Below, piece by piece: positions 1-9,419 of a stretch of DNA of 64,000 nt (the first letter of the stretch is position 1; each line of letters begins with the position of its first letter). The stretch covers positions 1 through 64,000 of the forward strand of contig JAXJRB010000127.1 in NCBI GenBank assembly GCA_036310845.1. Reading direction: 5' to 3'. The translations under genes and the position numbers were made by a program. Below the pieces are notes generated by a model. The model was not told where the DNA came from and did not search any database. It was given only the letters and a program-made list of their open reading frames with translations. Origin of the DNA: COE1 sp036310845 (lineage in GTDB: Bacteria > Bacillota > Clostridia > Lachnospirales > Lachnospiraceae).

Positions 1-297
1 CTACTCGCAACTTACGTTGCTCGTTGTCGCGGCGTTCGCCGTATACATCTTCGCTCGAATATGTCTGCCTGTGAGCAAGCTCCCGCAGCCAATTCGGCTC
101 ATCTGTGCATGGCTCACTTTAACGCGCAAACTTGAATTTTATTCTCTATTCATACTTTACTACATATGCACAGCTACTGTAAAGCTTCCTTCTTCTGCAT
201 TTCTCTTCCAAACAAAAATCTCAAGATATACATTTCAACTCCTATAGTATATCTTGAGATTTAACTAATTATTTAACATATGAAATGTATAATGCTC
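1..297. other. Gene-free window edge
   Basis: No convincing gene is visible here. The first 120 bases or so are richer in G+C than the surroundings and hold no recognised motif; the open reading frame that crosses them has no ribosome binding site and a composition unlike the neighbouring proteins. The rest of the stretch is AT-rich and contains the terminator of the ABC transporter operon. Confidence 0.5.
214..262 (-). terminator. Terminator of the ABC transporter operon
   Basis: A 16-bp perfect inverted repeat (arms 216-231 and 247-262, AAATCTCAAGATATAC) is followed on the minus strand by a T-rich stretch. It lies just downstream of the last permease gene. Confidence 0.8.
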
Positions 298-1104
298 CTA
301 ATTTCCCGTACTGGTATATCTTTTCACACTAATTCTCCAAAACAGATATGCAATCACATACACCACCACACCAACAAGTGGAGCAATGTACATATATGAC
401 TCATGATACAGTGCCATATCATCTTTTCGCAATAAATACTGAGCCGGAAAATAATTAACAAAAGCAAACGGTACCACATAAATCATAATGGTCTGGATTA
501 CCTTGTTATAGATACTGATTGGATATCCTGCGAACTTTCTCATATTCCAGTAAAATATTTCTCGGATACTTCCTGTTTCAATGAAATAAAAACAAAGTGC
601 CGAAAAAATAATAAACATGCCACCCTGCATTAACACACCACCTACGATTGCACAAACGTAATATAGAATTGTTGGTAAATCCCATTGAATACCTACTCTT
701 CCTGCCGAAAAAACAAATAGCAAAATACCAAGTGTTCCATGTCCGACAGTTGCCAGTACATCTGCATTATTTAAAATAAGCTGAAACAACAACCCTCTTG
801 GTCTTACCATCAAACGGTCAAATCTTCCATCTCGAATCGTATCGGAAAATTGTCGCAAATCCGCAAAAAGTGCTACCACAATCGCATATGTTAAAAACAG
901 AATGCTGAACAAAAACAACATTTCATTAACATTCCATCCGTTTATCTTATCAAACTTCAAAAGTGCTAGATAAATAACTATAATATTGGCTGATTCCCTG
1001 ACAAAGACAGCTAACGTGGCAACAAACGAATCCAGCCTATACTGTAATCTACTGCGTACACTCATCTTCAATGACTGCATCGCAATTCTAATTTCTCCCA
1101 TCAC
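298..1104 (-). CDS. ABC-2 type permease (PF06182-like)
   Basis: This 268-residue integral membrane protein is one of two permeases of an ABC exporter. It has about six hydrophobic segments, and a short basic stretch (RDGRFDRLMVRPRG) in the middle resembles the cytoplasmic coupling region of the ABC2_membrane_6 family, known from daunorubicin-type and uncharacterised Firmicutes exporters. It starts one base after the stop of the upstream permease gene, so the two are surely co-transcribed and probably pair as a heterodimer in the cytoplasmic membrane. The substrate cannot be read from the sequence. Confidence 0.85.
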   Translation of the reverse strand: MMGEIRIAMQSLKMSVRSRLQYRLDSFVATLAVFVRESANIIVIYLALLKFDKINGWNVNEMLFLFSILFLTYAIVVALFADLRQFSDTIRDGRFDRLMVRPRGLLFQLILNNADVLATVGHGTLGILLFVFSAGRVGIQWDLPTILYYVCAIVGGVLMQGGMFIIFSALCFYFIETGSIREIFYWNMRKFAGYPISIYNKVIQTIMIYVVPFAFVNYFPAQYLLRKDDMALYHESYMYIAPLVGVVVYVIAYLFWRISVKRYTSTGN

Positions 1105-1105
1105 A

Positions 1106-1894
1106 CTAACCTCCTTGTACCACTAGCTTTTTAACACCCTTTTTCCAAAAAAAGCGGGCAATTAACCACAACATAAAAACCCATATAAGTTGTATCAGCA
1201 GTTTTTCCAAAAGTTCAATCCCTTGTATTTCTCCAAGATATATCTGAACAGGTGTAAAATAAATAGATTCAAACGGAGTCCATGCAATTATTTTTTTCAT
1301 CACAGCAGGCATAAACCATATAGGCAATAGCGTTCCAGACAAAATCCTTACAATTACATTTTTAATTGTCATGATTCCCCACACACTAAATAACCAAAAG
1401 CTCCATGTCTGTACAATAAAACCAATAAGCCACTGAATCAGATAACCAAAACAAACACTCACGAGCATAAGCAAAAGATGTCCTAAACTTTTAGGAGGGC
1501 AAAGCTTTGTATAAACCATCGTAAGCAACAATGCCGGAAGGAAATGAAAAACAAGCTTAAAAATAGCTTCCCCTATATTTTCCGCCAATAACCGTAATGA
1601 AAAGTTTACAGGTTTCAAAAATTCATTTGTGATACTACCATCATGCACCTTGTCCTGCAGAAACATTTCATTATATTCAAATACACTGGATAAACCTAAC
1701 GAAATCACAAAGCTGGTTGCAACCATTGCAAAAGAAATACCATCCACTTCTGTAGCCTCTGCATATAATGCTCTATAAATACAAAGATACACAACTATCG
1801 TGATAAACATGTTCACAATTCCCATGAAAAAGTCTAACCGATAGGTCATCTTATTCTGAAACTTCTTGAGTGCAAATTCCAAATAGGTTCTCAT
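1106..1894 (-). CDS. ABC-2 type permease (PF06182-like)
   Basis: This 262-residue polytopic membrane protein belongs to the same family as the next gene downstream. The segment LQDKVHDGSITNEFLKPVNF is its counterpart of the short cytoplasmic motif in the partner (D-G-x-I/F..L..P). The start codon overlaps the stop of the ATPase gene in an ATGA arrangement, showing translational coupling. With the second permease and the two ATPases it forms a four-subunit ABC exporter of unknown substrate. Confidence 0.85.
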   Translation of the reverse strand: MRTYLEFALKKFQNKMTYRLDFFMGIVNMFITIVVYLCIYRALYAEATEVDGISFAMVATSFVISLGLSSVFEYNEMFLQDKVHDGSITNEFLKPVNFSLRLLAENIGEAIFKLVFHFLPALLLTMVYTKLCPPKSLGHLLLMLVSVCFGYLIQWLIGFIVQTWSFWLFSVWGIMTIKNVIVRILSGTLLPIWFMPAVMKKIIAWTPFESIYFTPVQIYLGEIQGIELLEKLLIQLIWVFMLWLIARFFWKKGVKKLVVQGG

Positions 1895-2862
1895 GCATGA
1901 ACACCCCCTATGCTATTGGTATCCAACAGAACTCTTCCTTCGTATATATCACGAATAATTGCATCAATTTCCGGTTCACAAATTGCTATATCTTTAATAT
2001 GATATTGTGCAAATAGTTTCTCCATCACTTCATTCATCGGTACCTTTCGAACATCAAAGGTCTGTATCTGTTTCGTTCCATCCTCTAATAACATTTCCAC
2101 CGTTTTGGAATACGCATACTTTGTTTTGATTTCATCAATACTTCCATCGTATACCTTTTTTCCGGAGTCAATGATAATCAGCCTGTCACAAACCTTTTCT
2201 ATATCCTGCATATCATGTGTTGTAAAAATAATCGTAGTCTGCTCTGTTTTGTTCATGTATTTGATAAAATCTCTTATCTTTTCCTTCGCTACCACATCTA
2301 ATCCAATCGTTGGCTCATCAAAAAATACAACTTCCGGAGAATGGAGAAGTGCTGCCACAATATCGCCTCGCATTCTTTGTCCCAACGATAACTGTCTAAC
2401 CGGCTGATTAATAAAATCTTCCATATCTAACAGTTTTACAAACTTATGTAAGTTCTCCTCATACTTTTCCTGCGGTATTTTATAGATAAATTTCATCAAT
2501 TCGAAGCTTTCAATTAACGGCAAATCCCAATTAAGCTGCGTTTTCTGCCCAAAAACAACACCAATATTTTTTACATATTGTTTTCTTTGCTTATATGGAA
2601 CAAATCCATTCACTCCCAATTTTCCTTCATCAGGATATAAAATTCCTGACAGCATCTTAATCGTAGTCGATTTTCCGGCTCCATTCGGTCCTATGAAACC
2701 TACAATTTCACCTTTTTTAATTTGAAAGCTTATATCATCAACCGCTTTCCTAATTTCATATTTTCGATTAAACAGACCTCGCATTGTCTGCAACAACCCT
2801 TTATCTCGCTTTGCAATTTTATAGTATTTTTTGAGTCCCTCTACATCTATCATATATTCCAT
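1891..2862 (-). CDS. ABC transporter ATP-binding protein
   Basis: This 323-residue cytoplasmic ATPase powers the exporter. The Walker A (GPNGAGKST), signature (LSLGQRMRGD), Walker B (VVFFDEPTIGLD) and H-loop (TTHD) motifs are all intact. About 80 residues follow the nucleotide-binding domain, as in the NatA/DrrA-like group. The gene starts three bases after the other ATPase gene ends. A second complete ATPase beside it suggests a heterodimeric motor. Confidence 0.9.
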   Translation of the reverse strand: MEYMIDVEGLKKYYKIAKRDKGLLQTMRGLFNRKYEIRKAVDDISFQIKKGEIVGFIGPNGAGKSTTIKMLSGILYPDEGKLGVNGFVPYKQRKQYVKNIGVVFGQKTQLNWDLPLIESFELMKFIYKIPQEKYEENLHKFVKLLDMEDFINQPVRQLSLGQRMRGDIVAALLHSPEVVFFDEPTIGLDVVAKEKIRDFIKYMNKTEQTTIIFTTHDMQDIEKVCDRLIIIDSGKKVYDGSIDEIKTKYAYSKTVEMLLEDGTKQIQTFDVRKVPMNEVMEKLFAQYHIKDIAICEPEIDAIIRDIYEGRVLLDTNSIGGVHA

Positions 2863-2865
2863 TTA

Positions 2866-3774
2866 TTATACCCTCGCATATATTTTCTTAATTGTTCCTT
2901 CTAAATCCGGTTCATGCAGATGCATATCCTGTAACTTACATTTCTCAAGTAAGTGTTTTAATATCTGTGCTGTATCTATCTTTTGTTTATCATATATAAT
3001 ACTGATTTTATCGCTATCTATACAAATTCTCTCAAAAGGCATATCTTCCAAATCCGGAAGGCATTCTCCTATCTTTATTTCCATCTGGTATAACGGAGAA
3101 AATTCCTTCATAATTCGATCCACGCTGCCATCAAAAATAATTCTTCCGTGATTAATCAGAATAATTCGATCACATAATTTTTCTACATCCTGCAAATTAT
3201 GACTCGTATAAATTATAGTCATCTGCTTTTCTTTTCTGAGCCTCGAAAAATATTGCATAATCTTATATTTGTGCGAAACATCCAAACCAATCATTGCCTC
3301 ATCAAGCAACAAAACCTTTGGCTTCGCAAGAAGCGCATACACTAATTCACAGCGCATCCTTTCTCCCAATGACAAATCTCTAGGCAACTGCTGTAAAAAC
3401 TTTTGGACTTCAAATACCTTATCCAGCTCCTCAAACCGATTCCATGCATCTTCTTTTGAAAGCCGATACATTTGTATGCAATGAGCAAAAGAATCTTTTA
3501 TCCTAATATCTGCCCATAATTGCGTCTTGATACCTGACACATATGTCACTTCTCTCAAAACCTCTTTATGGCCAATTATGTTTTCAACTCCTCCTACTCT
3601 GATAAATCCACTATCTGGTTTTATTATTCCTGCCATTACATTTAATAATGTTGTCTTGCCAGCCCCATTCAACCCAATGATTCCTACATTCTCATTAGGC
3701 GAGATATGAAAGGATATATCATATAAGACTGCTTTTTCCTGCAACTTTTTCGATATATTTTTCAGTACAATCAC
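2866..3774 (-). CDS. ABC transporter ATP-binding protein, second copy
   Basis: This ATPase of about 302 residues is homologous to its downstream neighbour. It has Walker A GLNGAGKTT, signature LSLGERMRCE, and Walker B followed by DEAMIGLD, with Ala in place of the usual Pro. GTG at 3774 is preferred because GAGGT lies seven bases upstream; the GTG at 3783 would overlap that site. It is the first gene of the four-gene exporter operon. It follows a terminator, so it has its own promoter or is reached by read-through from the kinase gene. Confidence 0.85.
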   Translation of the reverse strand: MIVLKNISKKLQEKAVLYDISFHISPNENVGIIGLNGAGKTTLLNVMAGIIKPDSGFIRVGGVENIIGHKEVLREVTYVSGIKTQLWADIRIKDSFAHCIQMYRLSKEDAWNRFEELDKVFEVQKFLQQLPRDLSLGERMRCELVYALLAKPKVLLLDEAMIGLDVSHKYKIMQYFSRLRKEKQMTIIYTSHNLQDVEKLCDRIILINHGRIIFDGSVDRIMKEFSPLYQMEIKIGECLPDLEDMPFERICIDSDKISIIYDKQKIDTAQILKHLLEKCKLQDMHLHEPDLEGTIKKIYARV

Positions 3775-3817
3775 AAACTTCACCTCTTTTTCACACTAAT
3801 TTCTTAAGAAACCTTAC

Positions 3818-3853
3818 AAAAAAATATCCCACACTGCAATACATGTGGGATAA
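3818..3853 (-). terminator. Terminator after the sensor kinase gene
   Basis: An 8-bp stem (ATCCCACA / TGTGGGAT) with a 10-base loop is followed on the minus strand by A then seven T. It separates the two-component genes from the ABC exporter operon. Confidence 0.8.
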
Positions 3854-3888
3854 ACAACAAACTATCTGTGATAAACAACAAATTATGT

Positions 3889-4671
3889 CTACCCCAGCAT
3901 AATACTTACTATAAACATATTACCTTTTTCATAAATATCAATGGCACCTTGATATTTATCTACAATACTTCGAATCTGTTTCATACCATAGCCATGCCCC
4001 GGTTCTTCCTTGGTCGACACAAATTCCGGATTTTTTTCCAATACGGATTCATCAATACTATTCTTCACCGTAATAATATCAAATCCCTTTTTTTCCATAA
4101 TCTGCACTTCCAGTTTCTTCTCCCCGGATTCTAATGCCCCTAATATAGCATTATCCAGCAAATTATTCAATACTGCCGAAAAGTCTACGCTATCCATGTA
4201 ATCAAATGCTAAGTTTTCAATTTCTGCTTTAATTTCCACTCCCTGAGCTTTTGCCATAGATAGCTTATTATTCATAATATAATTCAGCAAAGAGTTTCCA
4301 ACATTTACATAGGTATACATTTTATTAAGTTTATCTAAAATTTCTCCTGCATAATCTTTGGCTTCTTTTACTCTGTTTTCCTCTAAATAAGAGAGAATCA
4401 CAAGTGTATGATTCTTCATATCATGCTTTAACGCTCTTATCTGTTCTTGAATCTTTCGAACTTCTTCTGCCATATCCTGTTGCTTCTCGTAATCATATTG
4501 CATATCTGACAGTTTCTTCTCCATATCTAAATTATCTGCAATATACTTCGTCAGCATTTTATCTATATCTTTCTGTTTTAGCATCTCCTGTTTCCTTTTA
4601 TCCATTTCTCTTAAAAACAGAAAAAGAAAAAGAACAACAAATAATACAAGAATACAAATCAATAACTTCAT
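3889..4671 (-). CDS. GHKL sensor histidine kinase (AgrC/LytS-like output)
   Basis: This 260-residue kinase has one N-terminal membrane segment (about residues 1-20), a coiled linker, an H-box with LKHDMKNH, and a GHKL ATPase domain with NNLLDNA (N-box) and GHGYGMKQIRSIV (G-box). It lacks the multi-helix sensor of AgrC or BlpH. ATG at 4671 is chosen because it follows a purine-rich site and lies 16 bases after the regulator's stop; a longer frame would overlap the regulator gene. It presumably phosphorylates the LytTR regulator encoded just upstream. Its position next to the ABC exporter suggests, but does not prove, that the exporter is a target. Confidence 0.85.
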   Translation of the reverse strand: MKLLICILVLFVVLFLFLFLREMDKRKQEMLKQKDIDKMLTKYIADNLDMEKKLSDMQYDYEKQQDMAEEVRKIQEQIRALKHDMKNHTLVILSYLEENRVKEAKDYAGEILDKLNKMYTYVNVGNSLLNYIMNNKLSMAKAQGVEIKAEIENLAFDYMDSVDFSAVLNNLLDNAILGALESGEKKLEVQIMEKKGFDIITVKNSIDESVLEKNPEFVSTKEEPGHGYGMKQIRSIVDKYQGAIDIYEKGNMFIVSIMLG

Positions 4672-4687
4672 GTCTGTTTCTCTCTTT

Positions 4688-5401
4688 CTAAGTACGGATA
4701 AATTCCATAATTTTTCTACGTACCTCTTTTTCATAGCTTCTTCCGACAGGAACACTCTGGCTAATGCCATCGCATTGCAGGTCAATTTCAGAACTTCTTA
4801 GTTTGCCCACGTACTCCGCGTTAATCAAATATCCTTTATGGCATCTGATGAAGCCCTTTCTACCAAGCTCATTTTCCATATTGGTCATTGTTTCTCTTAT
4901 TCTGATTGTATCATTTTTAGTATATACGTTAAGATAATTACCTTCTGCCTCAATATAGAAAATATCTTGAATTAAAATTCTGATAACCTCTTGTCCCTTG
5001 CTGATTACCAAGTCTTGTTTTCTATCATTTAACTCTTTCTTGATTCTTTCCGTCAATTCGTTCAATTCTTCATCCATGTATGTTTTTCGTATAAATCCAA
5101 ATGGTCTGTAAGCAAATGTTTTATAAACCAATGCTTCCTGACTCGTTACAAATACCAATATTGTCTGAAGCTTATTCTCATTTAAGTAAGCAGCTATATC
5201 CATTCCGCTAAAATATGGCATATCAATATCTAAAAACAATACATCCACTGGTTTTGTTCGCAAATACTCCATCATCGTCTTGGAATCTTCCGTGCAAAAA
5301 TATTCTGCCTGTATCTCCTGTTCCTCAAAACACGTTCTAACCTTTGTGTAAATGTTATTTAGTATTCTGCTTTCGTCATCACAGATGGCAATCTGATACA
5401 T
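4688..5401 (-). CDS. LytTR family response regulator
   Basis: This 237-residue regulator has a receiver domain (acidic pair in CDDES, phospho-acceptor Asp in VLFLDIDMP) and a C-terminal LytTR DNA-binding domain with the family signature around FYIEAEGNYLNVY and RCHKGYLIN. LytTR regulators bind pairs of 9-bp direct repeats upstream of targets such as exporters, bacteriocins or autoinducer systems. It forms a pair with the kinase gene that follows. A TATAAT box lies about 50 bases upstream. Confidence 0.9.
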   Translation of the reverse strand: MYQIAICDDESRILNNIYTKVRTCFEEQEIQAEYFCTEDSKTMMEYLRTKPVDVLFLDIDMPYFSGMDIAAYLNENKLQTILVFVTSQEALVYKTFAYRPFGFIRKTYMDEELNELTERIKKELNDRKQDLVISKGQEVIRILIQDIFYIEAEGNYLNVYTKNDTIRIRETMTNMENELGRKGFIRCHKGYLINAEYVGKLRSSEIDLQCDGISQSVPVGRSYEKEVRRKIMEFIRT

Positions 5402-5485
5402 ATACGTTCCCCTTCCTGCTGTCTTACAGTCTCAAATCATGCAGTATTATATCACCAAAAGTTTTAAAAAAGAAATATAAAACCA

Positions 5486-5530
5486 GAAAAAAGAGCCATT
5501 TCCGGAATTTCTTCCGGAAACAGCTCCTTT
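5486..5530 (-). terminator. Terminator after pheT
   Basis: The stem GGAGCTGTTTCCGG / CCGGAAATGGCTC (minus strand, one mismatch) is followed by TTTTTTC. It ends the pheST transcript upstream of the regulator gene. Confidence 0.85.
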
Positions 5531-5541
5531 TCACATCCAAT

Positions 5542-7962
5542 TTAGCTTCTTAATTCAGCACCAAATTTCTTATTTAACTGCTTTAATATCTTCTTTACAA
5601 ATGCATCAACAGACTCTGTTGTGAATGCTTCATCCTTTGGAGTGAATACAACAGTAAACGCCATACTCTTCTGATCTGCAGCAATCTGTTCGCCTTCATA
5701 AATGTCAAATAATGTAATCTTAGTAATATACTTACAAGCTTCCTTCATTGCTTCTTCAAGTTCACCACAAGTAATATTCTTAGCAACAACGATTGCCAAG
5801 TCTCTCTGCTCCTCTGGGAATTTAGGTAATGGCTCGAATACAGGCTTCTTACCATACCACTGTGATACAAGCTTTAAGTCAATCTCTAACAGATACATTG
5901 GTGTACGAAGATCACAATCCTCTGCAATATCATAAGCAAGCTTACCAAAGTAACCAATCTCTACACCTTCACAGCTAATACTTGCTGTCTGGTATGGATG
6001 CATAAATGTGTTGCTTGTATTGCTATATTTGAACTCTACATGTAATGTTTCTGCAATCTTCTCTGCAATGCCCTTCATAGTGTAGAAGGATTCCTTTTCA
6101 CCGAAAACACCAACGCAAAGCTTTGTTCTTTCATCCGGGTATTCTGTTAATGGAAGGCTCTTTGGCATAAATACATTACCGATTTCAAATAATCTTCCTT
6201 CTAAATTACCCTTCTTCTGATTACGAACAACCGCATTAATCATTGATGCAGCTAAAGTTGTTCTCATCAAAGATAACTCTTCACTGATAGGATTCATAAT
6301 TCTGATTGCTGTACGTTCTACTGCATCTTCAGGAAGTCTTAATAAGTCCAGGTCCGAAGGTGAGAAGAATGAATAATGAATACACTCATAAGCACCTACA
6401 CCACAAAGAGCATTCTTTAATCTTGCTTCTGTCTTCTGCTGTAAATTCAATCCACCATTTGTAACCTGTGCAGAAGCAATAAATGTAGGAACAATATTTT
6501 CATAACCATAGAGACGAATTACTTCTTCTGCAACATCCTGATAATTTTCAATATCTTCACGGAATGCAGGAACCTGTAAAATCAAGTTGTCTCCATCAAT
6601 CTTTGGTGCAAATGTAAGGTTATTCATAATACGAAGAATATCTTCGTTTGGTACCTGAATACCTAAACATTTATTTACTTTATTAATGCTTACTGTTACT
6701 TCTCTTGGTTCTACACTATTTCCTGTATTTACATCAACATGTGTACGAGCAACCTTACCACAGCCTAATTCTTCCATTAAGTGAAGTGCTCTCTTCATTG
6801 CCATAACAGTTGCATATTCATCAACGCCCTTTTCATAACGTGCGCTGGAATCAGAACGCTTTCCTACGGCTCTGGAAGTCTTTCTGATATTGTCACGTGC
6901 AAACTTTGCAGCCTCAAATAAAACAGTATTTGTTGTCTCACGAATTTCAGAATTTAAACCACCCATAACACCGGCTAATGCAACTGGCTTCACACCATCA
7001 CAAATTACCATGTTTTCTTTGGTAAGTGTTAATTCCTGCTCATCTAAAGTAACAATCTTTTCACCATCAGCAGCTCTTCTGACATTAATTGCATTACCTT
7101 CGATTGTAGAGCAATCAAATGCATGCATTGGCTGTCCTAATTCCTTTAAAATATAGTTTGTAATATCTACCACATTAGAAATGGCCTCAATACCTACTAA
7201 TGCTAATCTGCGCTTCATCCATGCAGGTGATTCACCAATCTTAACATCTGTTACATAATGAGCACTGTATCTTGGACAAATATCAGGACAATCTACAGAA
7301 ACTTTAAATCCTGCTAACTCTGCATCTGATTCTGTATAACTTAAATCCGGAGTCTTTACTTCTTTTTCTAATGCAGCCGCAACTTCTCTGGCAATACCAT
7401 AAATACTCTGGCAGTCCGGACGATTTGCTGTAATAGCAATATCAAACATCCAGTCATCAAGACCTAAGATAGGCTTAACATCTGCACCGATTTCAGCATC
7501 CTCCGGAAGCACTAACAATCCGTTATAACCTGCACCCGGATACATATTTTCGCTTACACCAAGTTCTACACCTGAACAAAGCATACCAAAGGACTCATAG
7601 CCTCTGAGCTTACCTTTTCCAATTGTCATAACACCTTCTATTGTCTTATGATCCTTTGCTGTTGCATAAACTGTTGCGCCAACAAGAGCTGTTGGGAACT
7701 TTCCACCTGCAACAACGTTATCTGCGCCACAACAAATCTGGAACTGTCCATGCTCACCACAATCTACCTGACATACATGTAAATGAGTATCAGGAATGGC
7801 TTCACATGTCAAAACATGACCAACAACAACCTTGCTGATGTCCTTTCCTACTTCGTATAATTCCTCAACCTCAAAACCACAAGAGAATAACTTATCCTGT
7901 AATTCCTGTGGTGTAATGTCGATATCAACATATTCTTTAATCCAACTTAATGGTGCTAACAT
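5542..7962 (-). CDS. pheT: Phenylalanyl-tRNA synthetase beta subunit
   Basis: The 806-residue protein is the usual length for bacterial PheT. In order it carries a tRNA-binding EMAP-like domain (about 40-150), the B3/B4 editing region, the B5 domain, a catalytic-like core, and a C-terminal anticodon-binding FDX domain ending at residue 806. It joins PheS in a cytoplasmic heterotetramer that charges tRNA-Phe and edits Tyr-tRNA-Phe. The gene lies 188 bases after pheS, and the gap holds two strong hairpins. Confidence 0.97.
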   Translation of the reverse strand: MLAPLSWIKEYVDIDITPQELQDKLFSCGFEVEELYEVGKDISKVVVGHVLTCEAIPDTHLHVCQVDCGEHGQFQICCGADNVVAGGKFPTALVGATVYATAKDHKTIEGVMTIGKGKLRGYESFGMLCSGVELGVSENMYPGAGYNGLLVLPEDAEIGADVKPILGLDDWMFDIAITANRPDCQSIYGIAREVAAALEKEVKTPDLSYTESDAELAGFKVSVDCPDICPRYSAHYVTDVKIGESPAWMKRRLALVGIEAISNVVDITNYILKELGQPMHAFDCSTIEGNAINVRRAADGEKIVTLDEQELTLTKENMVICDGVKPVALAGVMGGLNSEIRETTNTVLFEAAKFARDNIRKTSRAVGKRSDSSARYEKGVDEYATVMAMKRALHLMEELGCGKVARTHVDVNTGNSVEPREVTVSINKVNKCLGIQVPNEDILRIMNNLTFAPKIDGDNLILQVPAFREDIENYQDVAEEVIRLYGYENIVPTFIASAQVTNGGLNLQQKTEARLKNALCGVGAYECIHYSFFSPSDLDLLRLPEDAVERTAIRIMNPISEELSLMRTTLAASMINAVVRNQKKGNLEGRLFEIGNVFMPKSLPLTEYPDERTKLCVGVFGEKESFYTMKGIAEKIAETLHVEFKYSNTSNTFMHPYQTASISCEGVEIGYFGKLAYDIAEDCDLRTPMYLLEIDLKLVSQWYGKKPVFEPLPKFPEEQRDLAIVVAKNITCGELEEAMKEACKYITKITLFDIYEGEQIAADQKSMAFTVVFTPKDEAFTTESVDAFVKKILKQLNKKFGAELRS

Positions 7963-8047
7963 ATCTATACCTTACCTTTCTTATCCAATTTATCTGAAGA
8001 ATGGCTCATTAGAGACATTCTTCTGCATGAAACTTAGTAATTCTTGG

Positions 8048-8149
8048 CGTTGCATACTTTTATGCAACGTCTTTAGAAGTACTTTTCTTACACGAAACTT
8101 AGAAATTCTTAGGCTGTGTTTTTTATTGCCTTAGAATTTCTTTTCGTGT
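8048..8149 (-). repeat. Two hairpins in the pheS-pheT gap
   Basis: Right after the pheS stop the transcript can fold a stem of about 22 bp (arms starting ACACGAAA and ending TTTCGTGT, core AGAAATTCT, positions 8090-8149). A second hairpin follows at 8048-8069 (CGTTGCATA / TATGCAACG). Neither has a T tract, so they look like processing or stability elements within the pheST mRNA rather than terminators. Confidence 0.6.
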
Positions 8150-8150
8150 T

Positions 8151-9176
8151 TTAGTCATTTAACTGCTTCAATACTCTTACATCAGACTCAAACAATAACT
8201 TGATATTGTTGATACCATACTTCAACATTGCTGTACGCTCAATACCAATACCAAATGCTAATCCGCTGTATTCATCAGAATCAATACCACAGTTCTCAAG
8301 CACCTTCTTATTTACAACACCGGCACCAAGAATTTCAATCCAGCCTGTACCCTTACAAAGCTTACAGCCCTGACCACCACATTCAAAACAACTACAATCA
8401 ACTTCTACAGATGGCTCTGTAAACGGGAAGTAAGAAGGACGAAGTCTTGTTTTAGTACCTTCTCCATAAATCTTACTAACAAATACGTCAAGCATACCCT
8501 GCAAATCACAAAGAGTAATGCCCTTATCTACAACAAGACCTTCCATCTGTGTGAACATTGGAGAATGTGTTGCATCATCATCCGAACGGAATACCTTACC
8601 TGGTGATAAAATCTTGATAGGTGGCTTCTTGTTCTCCATAACATGAATCTGTCCTGCTGATGTCTGTGTTCTCAACAAGAACTCTGGCGACAGATAGAAA
8701 GTATCCTGCATATCTCTTGCCGGATGATCCTGTGGTGTATTTAATGCTGTAAAGTTATAATAATCTGTTTCAATTTCTGTTCCTTCAAAAATTTCAAATC
8801 CCATACCTGCAAATACATCTATCAATTGATTACGGATTAATGTAATCGGATGTAAATTACCCTGCTCTGTTTTTTCAGCCGGAAGTGAAATATCTATTCT
8901 TTCTGACTCATATCTATCCTGAAGCTCTTTTGCCTTCATCTTCTCATCAAGACTACCAATGAAATCTAATGCCCATACCTTTAACTCATTCACGCCTTTA
9001 CCATACTCCGCCTTCTGGTCATTTGGAATGTTCTTCATTTCCTTCATCAGTAAGCCAATCTTACCTGTCTTTCCATCTAAATACTTCTTTCTGAATTCAT
9101 ACACTTCCTTAGAGGAATGTAACTCATCTGCTCCTGCGATGATTTCCTGCTTAATCTGCTCTAAATTCGCGTTCAT
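8151..9176 (-). CDS. pheS: Phenylalanyl-tRNA synthetase alpha subunit
   Basis: This 341-residue class II synthetase subunit has an N-terminal coiled-coil (1-85) and a catalytic domain with motif 2 around FRSDDDATHSPMFTQMEG and motif 3 in GLAFGIGIERTAML. The Cys cluster CSCFECGGQGCKLC is common in bacterial PheS. ATG at 9176 is preferred because GGAGA sits eight bases upstream; the longer frame reaches into structured leader. Expression should respond to uncharged tRNA-Phe through the T-box. Confidence 0.97.
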   Translation of the reverse strand: MNANLEQIKQEIIAGADELHSSKEVYEFRKKYLDGKTGKIGLLMKEMKNIPNDQKAEYGKGVNELKVWALDFIGSLDEKMKAKELQDRYESERIDISLPAEKTEQGNLHPITLIRNQLIDVFAGMGFEIFEGTEIETDYYNFTALNTPQDHPARDMQDTFYLSPEFLLRTQTSAGQIHVMENKKPPIKILSPGKVFRSDDDATHSPMFTQMEGLVVDKGITLCDLQGMLDVFVSKIYGEGTKTRLRPSYFPFTEPSVEVDCSCFECGGQGCKLCKGTGWIEILGAGVVNKKVLENCGIDSDEYSGLAFGIGIERTAMLKYGINNIKLLFESDVRVLKQLND

Positions 9177-9210
9177 CTTATTTCTCCTTTCATTTCCAAC
9201 AACTTTTAGT

Positions 9211-9326
9211 GCGAATAAGCACCTCGCGAATTCCATTCACTCGGTCGCGTTGCGCGTCATAGTAATACACAAAAACTTTCATACTAGCACAAATTTTTGT
9301 GTATTACCATGACTTTGCTTATTCGC
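9211..9326. repeat. Nested inverted repeat in the pheS leader
   Basis: Outer arms GCGAATAAGC (9211-9220) and GCTTATTCGC (9317-9326) enclose a 20-bp arm pair with one mismatch (9256-9275 and 9294-9313, core TAATACACAAAAA). The whole unit is about 116 bp and ends just ahead of the pheS ribosome binding site. It could be a small inserted element or an RNA structure. Confidence 0.6.
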
Positions 9327-9328
9327 GT

Positions 9329-9419
9329 AAAAAAGTGATTGCCCAGCGGCAATCACTCAAAGAATTTACTTCGTAAATTCTTTACTAACTACCACTACGT
9401 AACAACACGATCCTATTAC
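9329..9419. repeat. Intergenic repeat family R1, copy 1
   Basis: A GTGATTGCC/GGCAATCAC hairpin and an AGAATTTAC/GTAAATTCT hairpin are followed by the family core TAACTACCACTACGTAACA. The same core occurs at five other places in the window, always in this orientation. This copy lies between the T-box terminator and pheS. Confidence 0.75.

Noticed and set aside
17..247. Open frame of 76 residues at the window start
   Set aside because: It has no ribosome binding site, a composition unlike its neighbours, and it runs into the terminator of the ABC operon.
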